From positions 1,426,001-1,490,000 of the forward strand of contig OZ037852.1 in NCBI GenBank assembly GCA_964035575.1: a stretch of DNA of 64,000 nucleotides, written 5' to 3'. Origin of the DNA: Rhynchopus sp. YZ270_cl-10. Taxonomy: Eukaryota > Euglenozoa > Diplonemea > Diplonemida > Diplonemidae. A program made the position numbers and the translations under genes. The notes under the pieces were generated by a model. It had not been told where the DNA came from. It saw only the letters and a program-made list of their open reading frames with translations, and ran no database searches. This document shows, piece after piece, positions 22,956-33,437 of this stretch. Each line of letters starts with the position of its first letter. Positions within the stretch are counted from its first letter, which is position 1.

Positions 22956-25004
22956 ATGTCGAAGCAACACGCAGACAGCACACCAAACCAGAACCCACCA
23001 ACAAAAACAAAGCTGTCTGACAAGGACCTGCTGGAGGCTGTCAGGAACGGCAACACCGCTGCCGTGCGGGCAGCACTCGAGAAGCTCTCCCCAGGCAGCA
23101 AAACGGAAACGGTCGCCTTCGATGCTGTGCACGAGGCATGCAGAGGGAACCACAATGAATGCGTCGCACTGCTTCTTCCGTATGTTGAGACAACGCAGAT
23201 GGGCTTCGGGATCCTGCTGAGTGAGTGTGTCCACGCAGACCACACTGCGTGCACGGAGGTCCTCTTGCAGCATTGGAAGTCAGTCTGCAGCAAGGTCGCG
23301 TTTGTCCCACACGACTCCGAGGATAGTGCAGGTCAGACGTCACACCTATGTCCAGCCATGTGGGAGGACCCTGCAGTGTGTCAGGTATTCATCGGTACAG
23401 GGGCTGGCATTGAAACAAAGAACGACAAAGGGCGTTCGCCTTTGCACGTGGCTAGCCTTTCAGGAACACTCACAACTGTGAAGATGTTAGTCGGGGCAGG
23501 TGCAGATGTGCGTGCAGTAAGCGACCAAGGGAGCACCTGTCTTTTCTTCTCAGCGTGTTTTGGTCACACCGATACTGTGCGCTATCTTGTGAGCTTGCCA
23601 GAGGTGGACCTGAATCACCAAGGTAGCAAGAACTACACTGCGTTGCACATAGCTGTACAGGAGAAACGTGCAGACGTGGTGCAGGTGCTCATTGATGCAG
23701 GGGCAGACATTGAGACAAAGAGTACTGATGAACGCTCTCCTTTGCTTGTGGCTAGCTGTTTAGGAGAACTCACAACTGTGACGAAGTTGGTCAAAGCAGG
23801 TGCGGATGTACGTGCCACAGATGCTGAAGGAAGCACGTGTCTTATCTTTGCAGCGTTTTTTGGACACACCGATGTTGTGCGCTATCTTGTGAGCTTGCCG
23901 GAGGTGGACCTGAATCACCAAAGCAGCAAGAATGACACTGCGTTGCACTTAGCTGTGCAGAAGAAACATTCAGACGTGGTGCAGGTGCTCATTGATGCAG
24001 GGGCAGACATTGAGACAAAGAATGATGATGGATGCTCGCCTCTGCACGTAGCTAGCCGCTCAGGAGAACCCGCAACTGTGAAGATGTTGGTCAAAACAGG
24101 TGCGGATGTACGTGCCACAGATGACGAAGGAAACGCGTGTCTTATATTTGCAGCGTATCAGGGTCACACCTCTACTGTACGCTATCTTGTGTGCTTGCCA
24201 GAGGTGGACCTGAATCACCAAGGCGTCTACAACAGCACTGCGTTGCACTTAGCTGTGCAGGAGAAACATGCAGACGTGGTGCAGGTGCTCATTGATGCAG
24301 GGGCAGACATTGTGACAAAGAATGATAAAGGACACTCTCCTTTGTTCGTGGCTAGCATTTCAGGAGAACTTACAATTGTGACGAAGTTGGTCGAAGCAGG
24401 TGCGGATGTACGTGCCACAGATGATGAAAGGAACACGAGTCTTATCCTTGCAGCGTGTTTTGGACACACCGATATTGTGCGCTATCTTGCGGGCTTGCCG
24501 GAGGTGGACCTGAATTGTAAAGGAGTCTACAACAGCACTGCGTCGCACGTTGCTGTGGATGGAAAACATGCAGACGTGGTGCAGGTGCTCATTGATGCAG
24601 GGGCAGACATTGAGACAAAGAATGATGAAGGACGCTCGCCTTTGCTCGCGGCGAGCCTTTCAGGAGAATTTACAATTGTGACGAAGTTGGTCGAAGCAGG
24701 TGCGGATGTACGTGACACAGATGCCGAAGGAAACACGTGTCTTACCCTTGCAGCGTGTTTTGGACACACCGATGTTGTGCGCTATCTTGTGAGCTTGCCA
24801 GAGGTGGACCTGAATCACCGAAGCAGCAAGAACCTCACTGCGTTGCACTTAGCTGTGCAGGAGAAACATTCAGACGTGGTGCAGGTGCTCATTGATGCAG
24901 AGGCAGATGTTAAGACACAAAGTGCTGCAAGGCGCTCGCCTTTGACAAAGAATGTACGAAGAATTTTTGGGATTTTTGCAAAGGCGAAGAATCGATTCGC
25001 ATGA
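22956..25004 (+). CDS. ankyrin-repeat protein, paralogue 1
   Basis: 682 residues, single exon. The start ATG at 22956 was chosen because the same leader (MSKQHADSTPNQNPP) opens the neighbouring paralogue; the open frame upstream is only A-rich leader sequence. The N-terminal 150 residues hold divergent ankyrin-like repeats. After that comes a higher-order repeat of 100 residues (300 bp, about five units), each made of three ankyrin repeats with the motifs RSPLHVAS, GADVRATD, GHTDTVRYL, TALHLAV and VVQVLIDAGADIETK. Ankyrin arrays bind other proteins; no catalytic domain is present, so the partner is unknown. The last unit is degenerate and ends in a basic tail (VRRIFGIFAKAKNRFA). The near-identical 300-bp units predict frequent unequal crossing-over. 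Confidence 0.88.
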   Translation: MSKQHADSTPNQNPPTKTKLSDKDLLEAVRNGNTAAVRAALEKLSPGSKTETVAFDAVHEACRGNHNECVALLLPYVETTQMGFGILLSECVHADHTACTEVLLQHWKSVCSKVAFVPHDSEDSAGQTSHLCPAMWEDPAVCQVFIGTGAGIETKNDKGRSPLHVASLSGTLTTVKMLVGAGADVRAVSDQGSTCLFFSACFGHTDTVRYLVSLPEVDLNHQGSKNYTALHIAVQEKRADVVQVLIDAGADIETKSTDERSPLLVASCLGELTTVTKLVKAGADVRATDAEGSTCLIFAAFFGHTDVVRYLVSLPEVDLNHQSSKNDTALHLAVQKKHSDVVQVLIDAGADIETKNDDGCSPLHVASRSGEPATVKMLVKTGADVRATDDEGNACLIFAAYQGHTSTVRYLVCLPEVDLNHQGVYNSTALHLAVQEKHADVVQVLIDAGADIVTKNDKGHSPLFVASISGELTIVTKLVEAGADVRATDDERNTSLILAACFGHTDIVRYLAGLPEVDLNCKGVYNSTASHVAVDGKHADVVQVLIDAGADIETKNDEGRSPLLAASLSGEFTIVTKLVEAGADVRDTDAEGNTCLTLAACFGHTDVVRYLVSLPEVDLNHRSSKNLTALHLAVQEKHSDVVQVLIDAEADVKTQSAARRSPLTKNVRRIFGIFAKAKNRFA

Positions 25005-25393
25005 CACACGGTGGAGTACATCCTCCGTGGCTGGATCCAACAAGTCTTGGGAAGTGCTGGAGGGTGGTACACAAGAATAAGCCCAAAAACTTGGCATGCT
25101 GGCATGATGGTTAGCAAAAGGCCTGTGCAAAAATGAAATCCTCCTCATTTCGAAAATTCTGCTTTTTTCGTGGAGGATCTTGAGAGCCCTGGCCAAGATA
25201 GTAATCTTGTTATTGGGTGTGTGCGTTTCACCACAACCTCTTTCTTGTTTATTTTTTATGGGGTGGGAAACACAAATAGTAAAACGTGCATCTTCCTGGT
25301 GAGCTTGTTTTGTAGATCCTTCCCTCCATCCCCGCAACCTCGCATACACAATGTATAACACAAAACAGCATTAGCCTAGCAATACACAGCACC
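25005..25393. other. spacer between tandem ankyrin genes
   Basis: A 389-bp spacer. Its last 80 bp (ATCCTTC..., CCGCAACCTCGCATA...) are related to the region just upstream of the first ankyrin gene, so the duplication included the leader region. Confidence 0.6.
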
Positions 25394-27880
25394 ATGTCGA
25401 AGCAACACGCAGACAGCACACCAAACCAGAACCCACCAAAAAGAAGAAAGCTTTCTGACAAGGACCTGCTGGAGGCTGTCAGGAACGGCAACACCGCTGC
25501 CGTGCGGGCAGCACTCAAGAAGCTCTCCCCAGGCAGCAAAACGGAAACGGCCGCCTTCGAAGCTGTGCACGAGGCATGCAGAGGGAACCACAATGAATGC
25601 CTCACACTGCTTCTTCCGTATGTTGAGACAACGCAGATGGGCTTCGGGATCCTGCTGAGTGAGTGTGTCCACGCAGACCACACTGCGTGCACGGAGGTCC
25701 TCTTGCAGCATTGGAAGTCAGTCTGCAGCAAGGTCGCGTTTGTCCCACACGACTCCGAGGATAGTGCAGTTCAGACGTCGCGCCTATGTCCAGCCATGTG
25801 GGAGGACCCTGCAGTGTGTCAAGTATTCATCGGTACAGGGGCAGACATTGAGACAAAGAATGATGGAGGGCGTTCGCCTTTGCACTTGGCTAGCCGTTCA
25901 GGAACACTCACAACTGTGAAGATGTTGGTGGAAGCAGGTGCAGATGTGCGTGCAGTAAACTACCAAGGCAGCACCTGTCTTTTTTTTGCTGCGTATTGTG
26001 GGCACACCGATATTGTGCGCTATCTTGTAGGTTTGCCAGAAGTGGACCTGAATCACCAAATCAGCAAGAACCACACTGCGTTGCACTTAGCTGTACAGGA
26101 GAAACATGCAGACATGGTGCAGGTGCTCATTGATGCAGGGGCAGACATTGAGACAACGAATGATGAAGGACGCTCGCCTTTGCACTTGGCTAGCTGTTTA
26201 GGAGAACTCATAATTGTGAAGATGTTGGTCGAAGCAGGTGCGGATGTACGTGCAACAGATGCCGGAAGATACACGTGTCTTAACCTTGCAGCGTGTTTTG
26301 GACACACCTCTACTGTGCGCTATCTTGTGGGCTTGCAAGAGGTGGATCTGCATAACCATGATATCTGCAATGCGTTGCACTTAGCTGTACAGGAGAAACA
26401 TGCAGACATGGTGCAGGTGCTCATTGATGCAGGGGCAGACATTGAGACAAAGAATGATGAAGGACGCTCGCCTTTGCTCTTAGCTAGCAGTTTAGGGGAT
26501 CTCACAATTGTGACGAAGTTGGTCAAAGCAGGTGCGGATGTGCGTGACACAGATGCTGAAAGACACACGTGTCTTATCTTTGCAGCGTGTTTTGGACACA
26601 CCGATGTTGTGCGCTATCTTGTGAGCTTGCCAGAGGTGGACCTGAATCACCAAGGCAGCAACAACCAGACTGCGTTGTACTTATCTGTGCGGGAAAAACA
26701 TTCAGACGTGGTGCAGGTGCTCATTGATGCAGGGGCAGACATTGAGACAAAGAATGATGAAGGATGCTCGCCTTTGCTTGAGGCTATCTTTTTAGGAGAA
26801 CTCACAATTGTGACGAAGTTGGTAAAAGCAGGTGCGGATGTGCGTGCCGCAGATGCTGAAAGGAACACGTGTCTTCACCTTGCAGCGTATCATGGACACA
26901 CCGATGCTGTGCGCTATCTTGTGTGCTTTCCAGAGGTGGACCTGAATCATCAAAGTTGCTACAACAGCACTGCGTTGCACTTAGCTGTGCAGCAAAAACA
27001 TTCAGACGTGGTGCAGGTGCTCATTGATGCAGGGGCAGACATTGAGGCAAAGGATGATGAAGGACGCTCGCCTCTGCTCTTAGCTAGCTGTTTAGGAGAT
27101 CTCACAATTGTGACGAAGTTGGTCAACGCAGGTGCGGATGTACGTGCCACAGATGCTGAAAGACACACCAGTCTTTACCTTGCAACGTGTTTTGGACACA
27201 CCGATACTGTGCGCTATCTTGTGGGCTTGCAAGAGGTGGACCTGCATAATCATGATAACTACACTGCGTTGCACTTAGCTGTGCAGCAAAAACATGCAGA
27301 CGTGGTGCAGGTGCTCATTGATGCAGGGGCAGACATTGAGACAAAGACTGCTGATGGACGCTCGCCTTTGCTCGTGGCTAGCATTTCAGGAGAACTCACA
27401 GTTGTGACGAAGTTGGTCGAAGCAGGTGCGGATGTGCGTGCCACAGATGCCGAAGGAAACGCGTGTCTTATCTTTGCAGCACATCAGGGACACACCGATG
27501 TTGTGCGCTATCTTGTGGGCTTACCAGAGGTGGACCTGAATCACCAAGGCAGCAACAACCAGACTGCGTTGTACTTAGCTGTGGGGGGAAAACATTCAGA
27601 CGTGGTGCAGGTGCTCATTGATGCAGGGGCAGACATTGAGACAAAGGATGATGAAGGACGCTCGCCTTTGCTCTTAGCTAGCTGTTTAGGAGAACTCACA
27701 ATTGTGACGAAGTTGGTCAACGCAGGTGCGGATGTACGTGCCACAGATGCTGAAAGACACACCAGTCTTTACCTTGCAACGTGTTTTGGACACACTGATA
27801 CTGTGCGCTATCTTGCGGGCTTGCCGGAGGTGGACCTGCATAATCATGATAACTGCAATGCGTTGCACGTTGCAGTGTAG
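25394..27880 (+). CDS. ankyrin-repeat protein, paralogue 2, shortened by an in-frame stop
   Basis: 828 residues, single exon. The first 150 residues are nearly identical to paralogue 1 (KRRKLSD in place of TKTKLSD), so the pair arose by tandem duplication. About seven 100-residue units of three ankyrin repeats follow. One repeat per unit varies: LNHQ is replaced by LHNHD in some units, which shortens them. The frame ends at TAG (27878-27880), where sister units have CAG. Ankyrin sequence continues for another 340 bp, so the protein appears to have lost its original C-terminus recently. It may still be translated, since a shortened solenoid can fold. Confidence 0.87.
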   Translation: MSKQHADSTPNQNPPKRRKLSDKDLLEAVRNGNTAAVRAALKKLSPGSKTETAAFEAVHEACRGNHNECLTLLLPYVETTQMGFGILLSECVHADHTACTEVLLQHWKSVCSKVAFVPHDSEDSAVQTSRLCPAMWEDPAVCQVFIGTGADIETKNDGGRSPLHLASRSGTLTTVKMLVEAGADVRAVNYQGSTCLFFAAYCGHTDIVRYLVGLPEVDLNHQISKNHTALHLAVQEKHADMVQVLIDAGADIETTNDEGRSPLHLASCLGELIIVKMLVEAGADVRATDAGRYTCLNLAACFGHTSTVRYLVGLQEVDLHNHDICNALHLAVQEKHADMVQVLIDAGADIETKNDEGRSPLLLASSLGDLTIVTKLVKAGADVRDTDAERHTCLIFAACFGHTDVVRYLVSLPEVDLNHQGSNNQTALYLSVREKHSDVVQVLIDAGADIETKNDEGCSPLLEAIFLGELTIVTKLVKAGADVRAADAERNTCLHLAAYHGHTDAVRYLVCFPEVDLNHQSCYNSTALHLAVQQKHSDVVQVLIDAGADIEAKDDEGRSPLLLASCLGDLTIVTKLVNAGADVRATDAERHTSLYLATCFGHTDTVRYLVGLQEVDLHNHDNYTALHLAVQQKHADVVQVLIDAGADIETKTADGRSPLLVASISGELTVVTKLVEAGADVRATDAEGNACLIFAAHQGHTDVVRYLVGLPEVDLNHQGSNNQTALYLAVGGKHSDVVQVLIDAGADIETKDDEGRSPLLLASCLGELTIVTKLVNAGADVRATDAERHTSLYLATCFGHTDTVRYLAGLPEVDLHNHDNCNALHVAV

Positions 27881-28224
27881 CAAAAACATTCAGACGTGGT
27901 GCAGGTCCTCATTGATGCAGGGGCAAATATCGAGACAATGAATGATGAAGGACGCTCGTCTTTGCACTTGGCTAGCTGTTTAGGAGAACTCACAATTGTG
28001 ACGAAGTTGGTCGAAGAAGGTGCGGATGTACGTGCCACAGATGACGGAAGAAACACTTTGCAGCGTATTTTGGTCATACCGATACTGTGCACTGTCTTGT
28101 GTGCTTGCCGGAGGTGGACCTGAATCGCCAACGTTGCGACAACCCAACTGCGTTGCACTTAGTTGTGCAGGAAAAACATTCAAACGTGGTGCAGGTCCTC
28201 ATTGATGCAGGGGCAGACATTTAA
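27881..28224 (+). pseudogene. decayed 3' end of ankyrin paralogue 2
   Basis: The sequence encodes QKHSDVVQVLIDAGANIE and further ankyrin repeats after the stop. It then shifts frame near 28057, where the usual ACGTGTCTTA segment is missing, and ends in a last recognisable LIDAGADI followed by TAA. Confidence 0.8.
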
Positions 28225-28503
28225 GGATGTTTTATTTACTGTGACAACAAACACAGGGGGGTAAACACCAAGGTGGACTTTGGGATTTCACAGCTACAAG
28301 GAGGGTTTTACGCACCGACGTTTTTACCCCTGGGCATGAGAACTTGGTAGCAAGATGGGGGGAAATCATATACTCCACACATTTCCTTTGGTTTTTATCC
28401 AACACAACAGTGTTTGTTCCTGTCAGTGTCCCAACCAGTGCTGTCGGGCCTGCCCAAACTGCTAGTGCATCGGCACTACCTATTTAATTTTCAAAATTTT
28501 CTT

Positions 28504-29422
28504 GCTAGTGCCGGGCACTACCACTTTTTTTTGATAAGACAGCATGTTATCAATTCTAAGAAGATTGGAGGCAGCGCTGCAGGGCAAACATAACGGATTG
28601 AAAAAAAACAGAAGCTTGCTTGTTTTCTTTGAGTACTCAATTAAACACAACAACCGTACTTCAGTTTAACACATTTTCACCTTTTTGTTTTCCCGGCGTT
28701 GAGCGCACAAACAAAAGACCCGATCTTTTTTTATTTTTTCACAGTGTTTCCCAGCTTCTCACCTAGCTCTGAAAACAGGTGAGATTTTGCGGTTTTAGGG
28801 GTTTTTGTATAGGTTTGGCGAGCCCGGGCGCGCTTTCGCGTTCTGTTGCGGGGAGGATTTTTTTCCGTTTGCGGCACCCAGAATTTTTGCTTTCCGAGCT
28901 GATCCCAGATTGTGACGGGGTCATTTTGGAAAAATGGTCAACTTTTTGCAGCTTTGGCCAAGTTTCATTTTTTGGCTGTAAAAGGTAATGGGAACTCTAT
29001 TTTTTTTGCCAAGCAAAAAAAGTAATATGAAATGGCGCCGCAAGCGAAAAAAAATTAGAACAGTGTAAAAATGCAGCTTTTTGCACCACAGAGTCACTCA
29101 ACTAACCCTTTTTGCGGAGCAAAAAGGTGGAAAATGGCGCCGCAGGCAAAAAAAATTGCTTCAGCCCTCGCAGAAATCCTGTGAAAGTCACCTGATTTGC
29201 ATTTCTTTTCGTTTTTTGCATTTCCGGAATTATCTGGGTCGTGATGGGGTCACTTTGGAAAAATGGATAAGTTTTTTGCCCCTTAGATTTTGAAAAATGT
29301 CCCTTCAGGTTCCCCAAATTTTTTTTTTTGTATATTTTTATGCAGGTGAGATTTCTCACCCCAAAATCTCACCTTGGGAAACACTGTTTATTTGCAAAAA
29401 AGTGGTAGTGTATGGCACTAGC
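28504..29422. mobile_element. outer inverted repeat around a hAT-like element
   Basis: GCTAGTGCC...CACTACCACTTTTTT at 28504-28532 is inverted at about 29395-29422. A related direct copy of the left end sits at about 28461-28481. The pair encloses the element at 28742-29385, suggesting insertion of one element into another. Confidence 0.5.
28742..29385. mobile_element. hAT-like non-autonomous element, CAGTGTTTCCCA ends
   Basis: CAGTGTTTCCCA at 28742 is inverted as TGGGAAACACTG ending at 29385. An inner CAGGTGAGATTTTG/CAAAATCTCACCT pair strengthens the TIR. CAGTG termini are typical of hAT, but no identical 8-bp duplication is visible. Two minus-strand copies of the TGACCCC core module lie at about 28880-28950 and 29210-29275. 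Confidence 0.65.
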
Positions 29423-30276
29423 TTTTTTCTTTTATTGTGTGAGGAGAAAACCAAAATGGTAATGAAGCTTGCGAAATGATAGTGGAGGTTTTTTCGTAAT
29501 GTTTTATTCTCCCCCCCTTACCACACACTTCGCAGAAAAAAACTTTATTTTTGTTCGCGAGTTTGTTTTGCGTCTTCCGCAGTTTAAACTTTTTTTTCCC
29601 CGGATCACTTATGATACAGTTCCATGGATAGACATGAAAAGGGGCAGCACGCAGGTGGTTCCTCCGTGTCATGTTTTTCCACAGAACCGTTGCGTGTCTC
29701 CCAAACAACAAAAAAGCAAATGAATAAAAAATGTTGAAAAAGGAAGAACAACAGTTTACAAAAGAAATTTGACAGCCTGCCTCCCCACCCCATGTACAGA
29801 GTACGGCACAATGTTCGGTACTGCTCTCTTTTCTCTTCCCCTCTTTGTTCTCCTGATTCCCCACGGTTTATCATGCAGGCGCTGCTGAATGCGCTCGGCA
29901 AATTAACCACACTCGCATCGAAAATTAATAAGTGATAATACGTGGACACCATCTTCTATGTTGGCCACTACAACGGGGGTATCACACACAGCGCAGAGTT
30001 CGCAGGAATCACCACCGATCATGGAGTCTGGATGTGAACTTGGAAGGTGGCCGTTCGCCGAAGCTAGACTTGGCCCGATACACTCATGTGCCCTGAAATA
30101 TTTCACGTAAGTCTCTAGACTCAAACCCAGTCATCGAGTCTGCCTTCTACAGGCGCTTTGTCGCAAACTGACCTTTCGTGTTTCTTTTATGTATCCCTGC
30201 ATTCATCCCTTTTTACGCATAATCACCGAGAACCCTGCAGGCGGGCACACACACCACCCCACCCCACCCCTCCACA

Positions 30277-31512
30277 ATGAACACCCGCATGTATCTCTCA
30301 CTTCTTCTCTTCCCTGTTGCTATTGGGCATCATGCGATCTGCTCAGACCCTGCCATGCTTAGTGTCGGGGCACGCGAGAAGGCTGCTGAGCTTTGCCAGG
30401 GCGACCGTCTCATCGACGACACAGCACGCCTTGAGCAAGCGATCCGCGCACGCAACACATCGCTCGCAGAATACAAGGTGCTCTTGGTCGGCAACGACAT
30501 GAACATTGCTGGGCAGGTTCAGCGTTCCTCCATTAACAGTGTGGGCGAGACGAAACCCTCTGCTACCTGTGTGTACGCGGTGCCGGAGTTCCTAAAGGGA
30601 CGTCTCGGAATGCGCAACAGCACCTTTTCGAACCCTTCAGAGTTGTATGAAGACCTGCAGCCGAAACACATCAAATGGTGTTTTCAGGTTCTGGTATCAA
30701 CGGAGCTCGAAGCGATTGAGGCAAGCGTCGAAACGCACTCCCCAGACGCGGTCGTATTGGTCCGACCCGCCTCGCGGTACCTTGCTGCAGGGAATGAGCG
30801 CGGTGGTGGGCCCAAAACACAAACAGTCCTGAGCTATCTGCTGTCCTACCTACCGTATGGTGCAGCCGGGGCGGTGAATTTGCATGCAAAGAATATAGAG
30901 AAGACGGCAGCATTAGTCGAGCAAATTTCGAGAAAATCCTTTTTTTCCCCGGTTCTGGTTATCACTGAAATGGAGTTGGTTCAGGGTAGCAGAGGGGGTG
31001 CGAGGGGGAGACTCCGTGATACACTTCGCCGTTCTGTCCCAGAAGTGTTGTTTCTTGATGGGGGCGGCGAGGTGAAGGCGGAGGCTACCCTACGGGCCGC
31101 TTACGAAGTACTCTATATGCGGAAGTTTCTGACGCTCACCGATGCCATCAGAGAGCTGTGGGGGCACTACCTGCTCCTACGTGACGGAGGTGAAGACACA
31201 GATGGGGTAAGTGGCGACACACAACTCCGGATGTTCAAGCTCAAAGAACGCATCCTCGGATACAAAGCAGATCTGGCAGAGTTCGAACGCCTCCAATACA
31301 TCAACGGTCTCCAGCGCCTCGGCATCCAGGCCGCGGCACTTTCGGTCACAGCGTTGCTCTGTCTTCTCGCATTGCGAGTGCTGATTTCGCTTGTGTACTC
31401 TCTCTCCGATGTGTTCGCAGCAGTCGCAGCCCTCGGAGACGACTCAGTTCAAGTGAAAAGCATATTAACCGAAAAGCCTGACAAAATAGTAGAAAAAAGC
31501 AAGAAGGATTAA
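30277..31512 (+). CDS. type I membrane protein of unknown function
   Basis: 411 residues, single exon. The first ATG after a C-rich leader begins a signal peptide (about residues 1-22, core YLSLLLFPVAIGHHAICS). A lumenal or extracellular part of about 325 residues follows, with four Cys in its first third. One transmembrane segment lies at about 350-375 (AALSVTALLCLLALRVLISL), then a cytosolic tail of about 38 residues that is Lys-rich at its end. The segments VLLVGNDMN, DAVVLVRPASRYL and FFSPVLVITEMELV look like beta strands of an alpha/beta fold, but I recognise no family. The stop is followed within 10 bp by a TIR element, so the 3' untranslated region probably lies in transposon sequence. 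Confidence 0.75.
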   Translation: MNTRMYLSLLLFPVAIGHHAICSDPAMLSVGAREKAAELCQGDRLIDDTARLEQAIRARNTSLAEYKVLLVGNDMNIAGQVQRSSINSVGETKPSATCVYAVPEFLKGRLGMRNSTFSNPSELYEDLQPKHIKWCFQVLVSTELEAIEASVETHSPDAVVLVRPASRYLAAGNERGGGPKTQTVLSYLLSYLPYGAAGAVNLHAKNIEKTAALVEQISRKSFFSPVLVITEMELVQGSRGGARGRLRDTLRRSVPEVLFLDGGGEVKAEATLRAAYEVLYMRKFLTLTDAIRELWGHYLLLRDGGEDTDGVSGDTQLRMFKLKERILGYKADLAEFERLQYINGLQRLGIQAAALSVTALLCLLALRVLISLVYSLSDVFAAVAALGDDSVQVKSILTEKPDKIVEKSKKD

Positions 31513-31520
31513 AAAAGGAT

Positions 31521-32466
31521 TTACTGGGGGGGAGCTAATACAAGTACCGGGTACTTGTATTGACCGGGTAAAACTAATAGATCCGGGTTTTTCAAAAATA
31601 AAAAAGGTGATGGGGGTACTTGTATTAAAAACCTTTTCCCTGTACATTTTGTATGGGGAAAAAAATTTTTTTTTGTATGGGCCAACGCCTTAGCAAAAAT
31701 CCGAAAAATCGAGAAAAGAGAAAAGGTGTGAAGCAGGCTTCGCGCTAACTTTTGGAAAAAACCTGAAAAATCATGATTCGGGCCCAAAAAAATGCACCTC
31801 AAATAGTTGCGACGGGTAACGTCTGGGGGTGAAAAAACAGTGTTTTGTGGCATTTCTGAGACAATCCCGCGCTGTGGTGGGGCATATTCGGAAAAATAGA
31901 CAAGATTTTAGTGACTTAAATTTTCACAAAATATGAACCCAGACTCCTAAACAAGGGGCATTTTCAGTTTGAAAACCCAATTTCAGATGAAATTGTGGTG
32001 TTTTTGACTGGGAACAGGTAGCGCCGCAGGTGCACGGTACCCAACTTTTTTCGTTTTTTATTTTCTCTTTTATCTGCTTTCTTTTGATTGCGCGAGCTGA
32101 TTGCTCTCCACGGTGGGGTCACATGAGGGTACAAAAACACTCTAAAGTACCCTTACTATGAAATATGAGATTCTCTGGTTTTGGTAAAGAAACCCCGGTT
32201 TGCAAAAAACGCACCACAAAAATATCCAAAAATCTCGGGCCAATGGCCAACAATTAGCGCAAAGCCTGGCACCGAAATAGAAGAAAAAAAAATTCTCGAT
32301 TTTTTGTGGGTAAAAATTGCTGGGAAAATTTTTTTGGCACCATCTGCTAAGAAAAACGTACACAAAAGTGGGGGGTACTTGTATTAAAAATACAAATTAA
32401 TTTAAATCGAAAAACCCGGGGGGTACTTGTATTTGCAGGGGTACTTGTATTAGCCCCCCCCCAGTA
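31521..32466. mobile_element. non-autonomous TIR element, TTACTGGGGGG ends
   Basis: TIRs of about 26 bp (TACTGGGGGGGAGCTAATAC at the left; right complement ending CCAGTA) with the 5-bp direct repeat AGGAT at 31516-31520 and 32467-32471. CAAGTACC/GGTACTTG is repeated near both ends. It carries a minus-strand TGCCCCACCAC core module (about 31850-31905) and GCGCCGCAGGTGCACGGTAC (about 32022), a motif also found in the hAT-type MITE. It starts 9 bp after the upstream stop codon. Confidence 0.8.
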
Positions 32467-32919
32467 AGGATAGATAGAAAACAATGTTTATTTTAGAAGA
32501 AAAGAAAAGAAAAATAGTGACCCCTTTTGTATTGGCAAATCGTTTGTATGAGGTTCCTTTTTTCTCACACCGTTGGCCAGTAGAGTACTTTTTCAGATCG
32601 GCAGAAATGCTTTCATCCCCGAAGGAGAACTTCATGATTGGAAACACGACTATTTTTGCAAAAAAAAAAAATCTAATTTGGAACCAAAACCCTATTCTTA
32701 AATCCTTTGGGGGGCTATCTGTAGCGCAGGACATTTTGGAAGGGATTTTTCATGTTTTCCCAATGTCGTGGTGTGCCTCCTTTCCAGTCACGTTTGTCTC
32801 CCCCTCCCTTTTCAAATGCTCCCGTCCCTGTGGGCATACACGCAGGACCAACCAACTCATACCCCTCACATTGTGCAGGGCTGGCGTAACTACATGGCAT
32901 AGCGATGTGAGAGCACTGG
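32467..32919. other. intergenic
   Basis: 453 bp with no feature that I can support. Confidence 0.5.
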
Positions 32920-33210
32920 TCAAATAGCCATCATAGCCGGATAGTCCTTCAACCCCTCGTCACGGAGAGGTCCAATCACTCCTGCAAGATTGGGGCGGAG
33001 TGAATCAGCCTTCTGCAGGGCTGTTGTCTTCTTGTTCAATTTTCCACCCCGAGACGTACTAAATTTACCGGGCTCCATGCCCTCTGCCTTCAGCTTATCA
33101 TTCATCCTCTTCCCCATTGCCGCTGTGGTTCGCCTGCTGTAGCCCAGCCGACGTCTGTTCTTTTTGATCATGCGACCAATAAGTTTGTCCCTCTGATAAT
33201 GCTTGCCCAT
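32920..33210 (-). CDS. possible small basic protein
   Basis: 96 residues from an ATG at 33210, beginning MGKHYQRDKLIGRMIKKNRR and ending DEGLKDYPAMMAI. The N-terminal half is strongly basic, as in nucleolar or ribosome-associated proteins. Composition looks coding rather than homopolymeric, unlike most spurious frames here. It would be the only minus-strand gene in the window. I do not recognise a family, so it may be chance. An in-frame ATG 78 bp upstream would add a leader that looks less protein-like. Confidence 0.45.
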   Translation of the reverse strand: MGKHYQRDKLIGRMIKKNRRRLGYSRRTTAAMGKRMNDKLKAEGMEPGKFSTSRGGKLNKKTTALQKADSLRPNLAGVIGPLRDEGLKDYPAMMAI

Positions 33211-33437
33211 TTTTGAAAATATGTAGACAAACCCCCACTCTCTCAAATGTGAATTTAGAGAGTAAACAGGTGCATTTTTACCTATCATGACTAAGGGGGG
33301 GCCTGGTCATTTTGACCAGGCTAAAAAGCCTGGTCAGTCACCTGACTAGGCCACTGTGTACAAAATTCCCCCCCCTCTCCACCTTCTCCACACCATTTTA
33401 CAGTGAAAAAAATAAACGAAAAAAAAACCCTCTCAAC

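Larger units (their letters stand above)
28225..30276. other. intergenic with nested TIR elements
   Basis: No gene supported. It holds nested inverted-repeat elements (28504-29422 and 28742-29385). The rest is AT-rich with no recognised feature, except a C-rich tract (30250-30272) directly before the next start codon. Confidence 0.5.

Noticed and set aside
22723-28183. Many antisense frames across the ankyrin genes
   Set aside because: Shadows of the sense repeats, recurring with the same 300-bp period.
28742-29385. Target duplication for the CAGTG element
   Set aside because: The flanking bases TTTTTTCA and TTTATTTG are only loosely similar, so no duplication is claimed.
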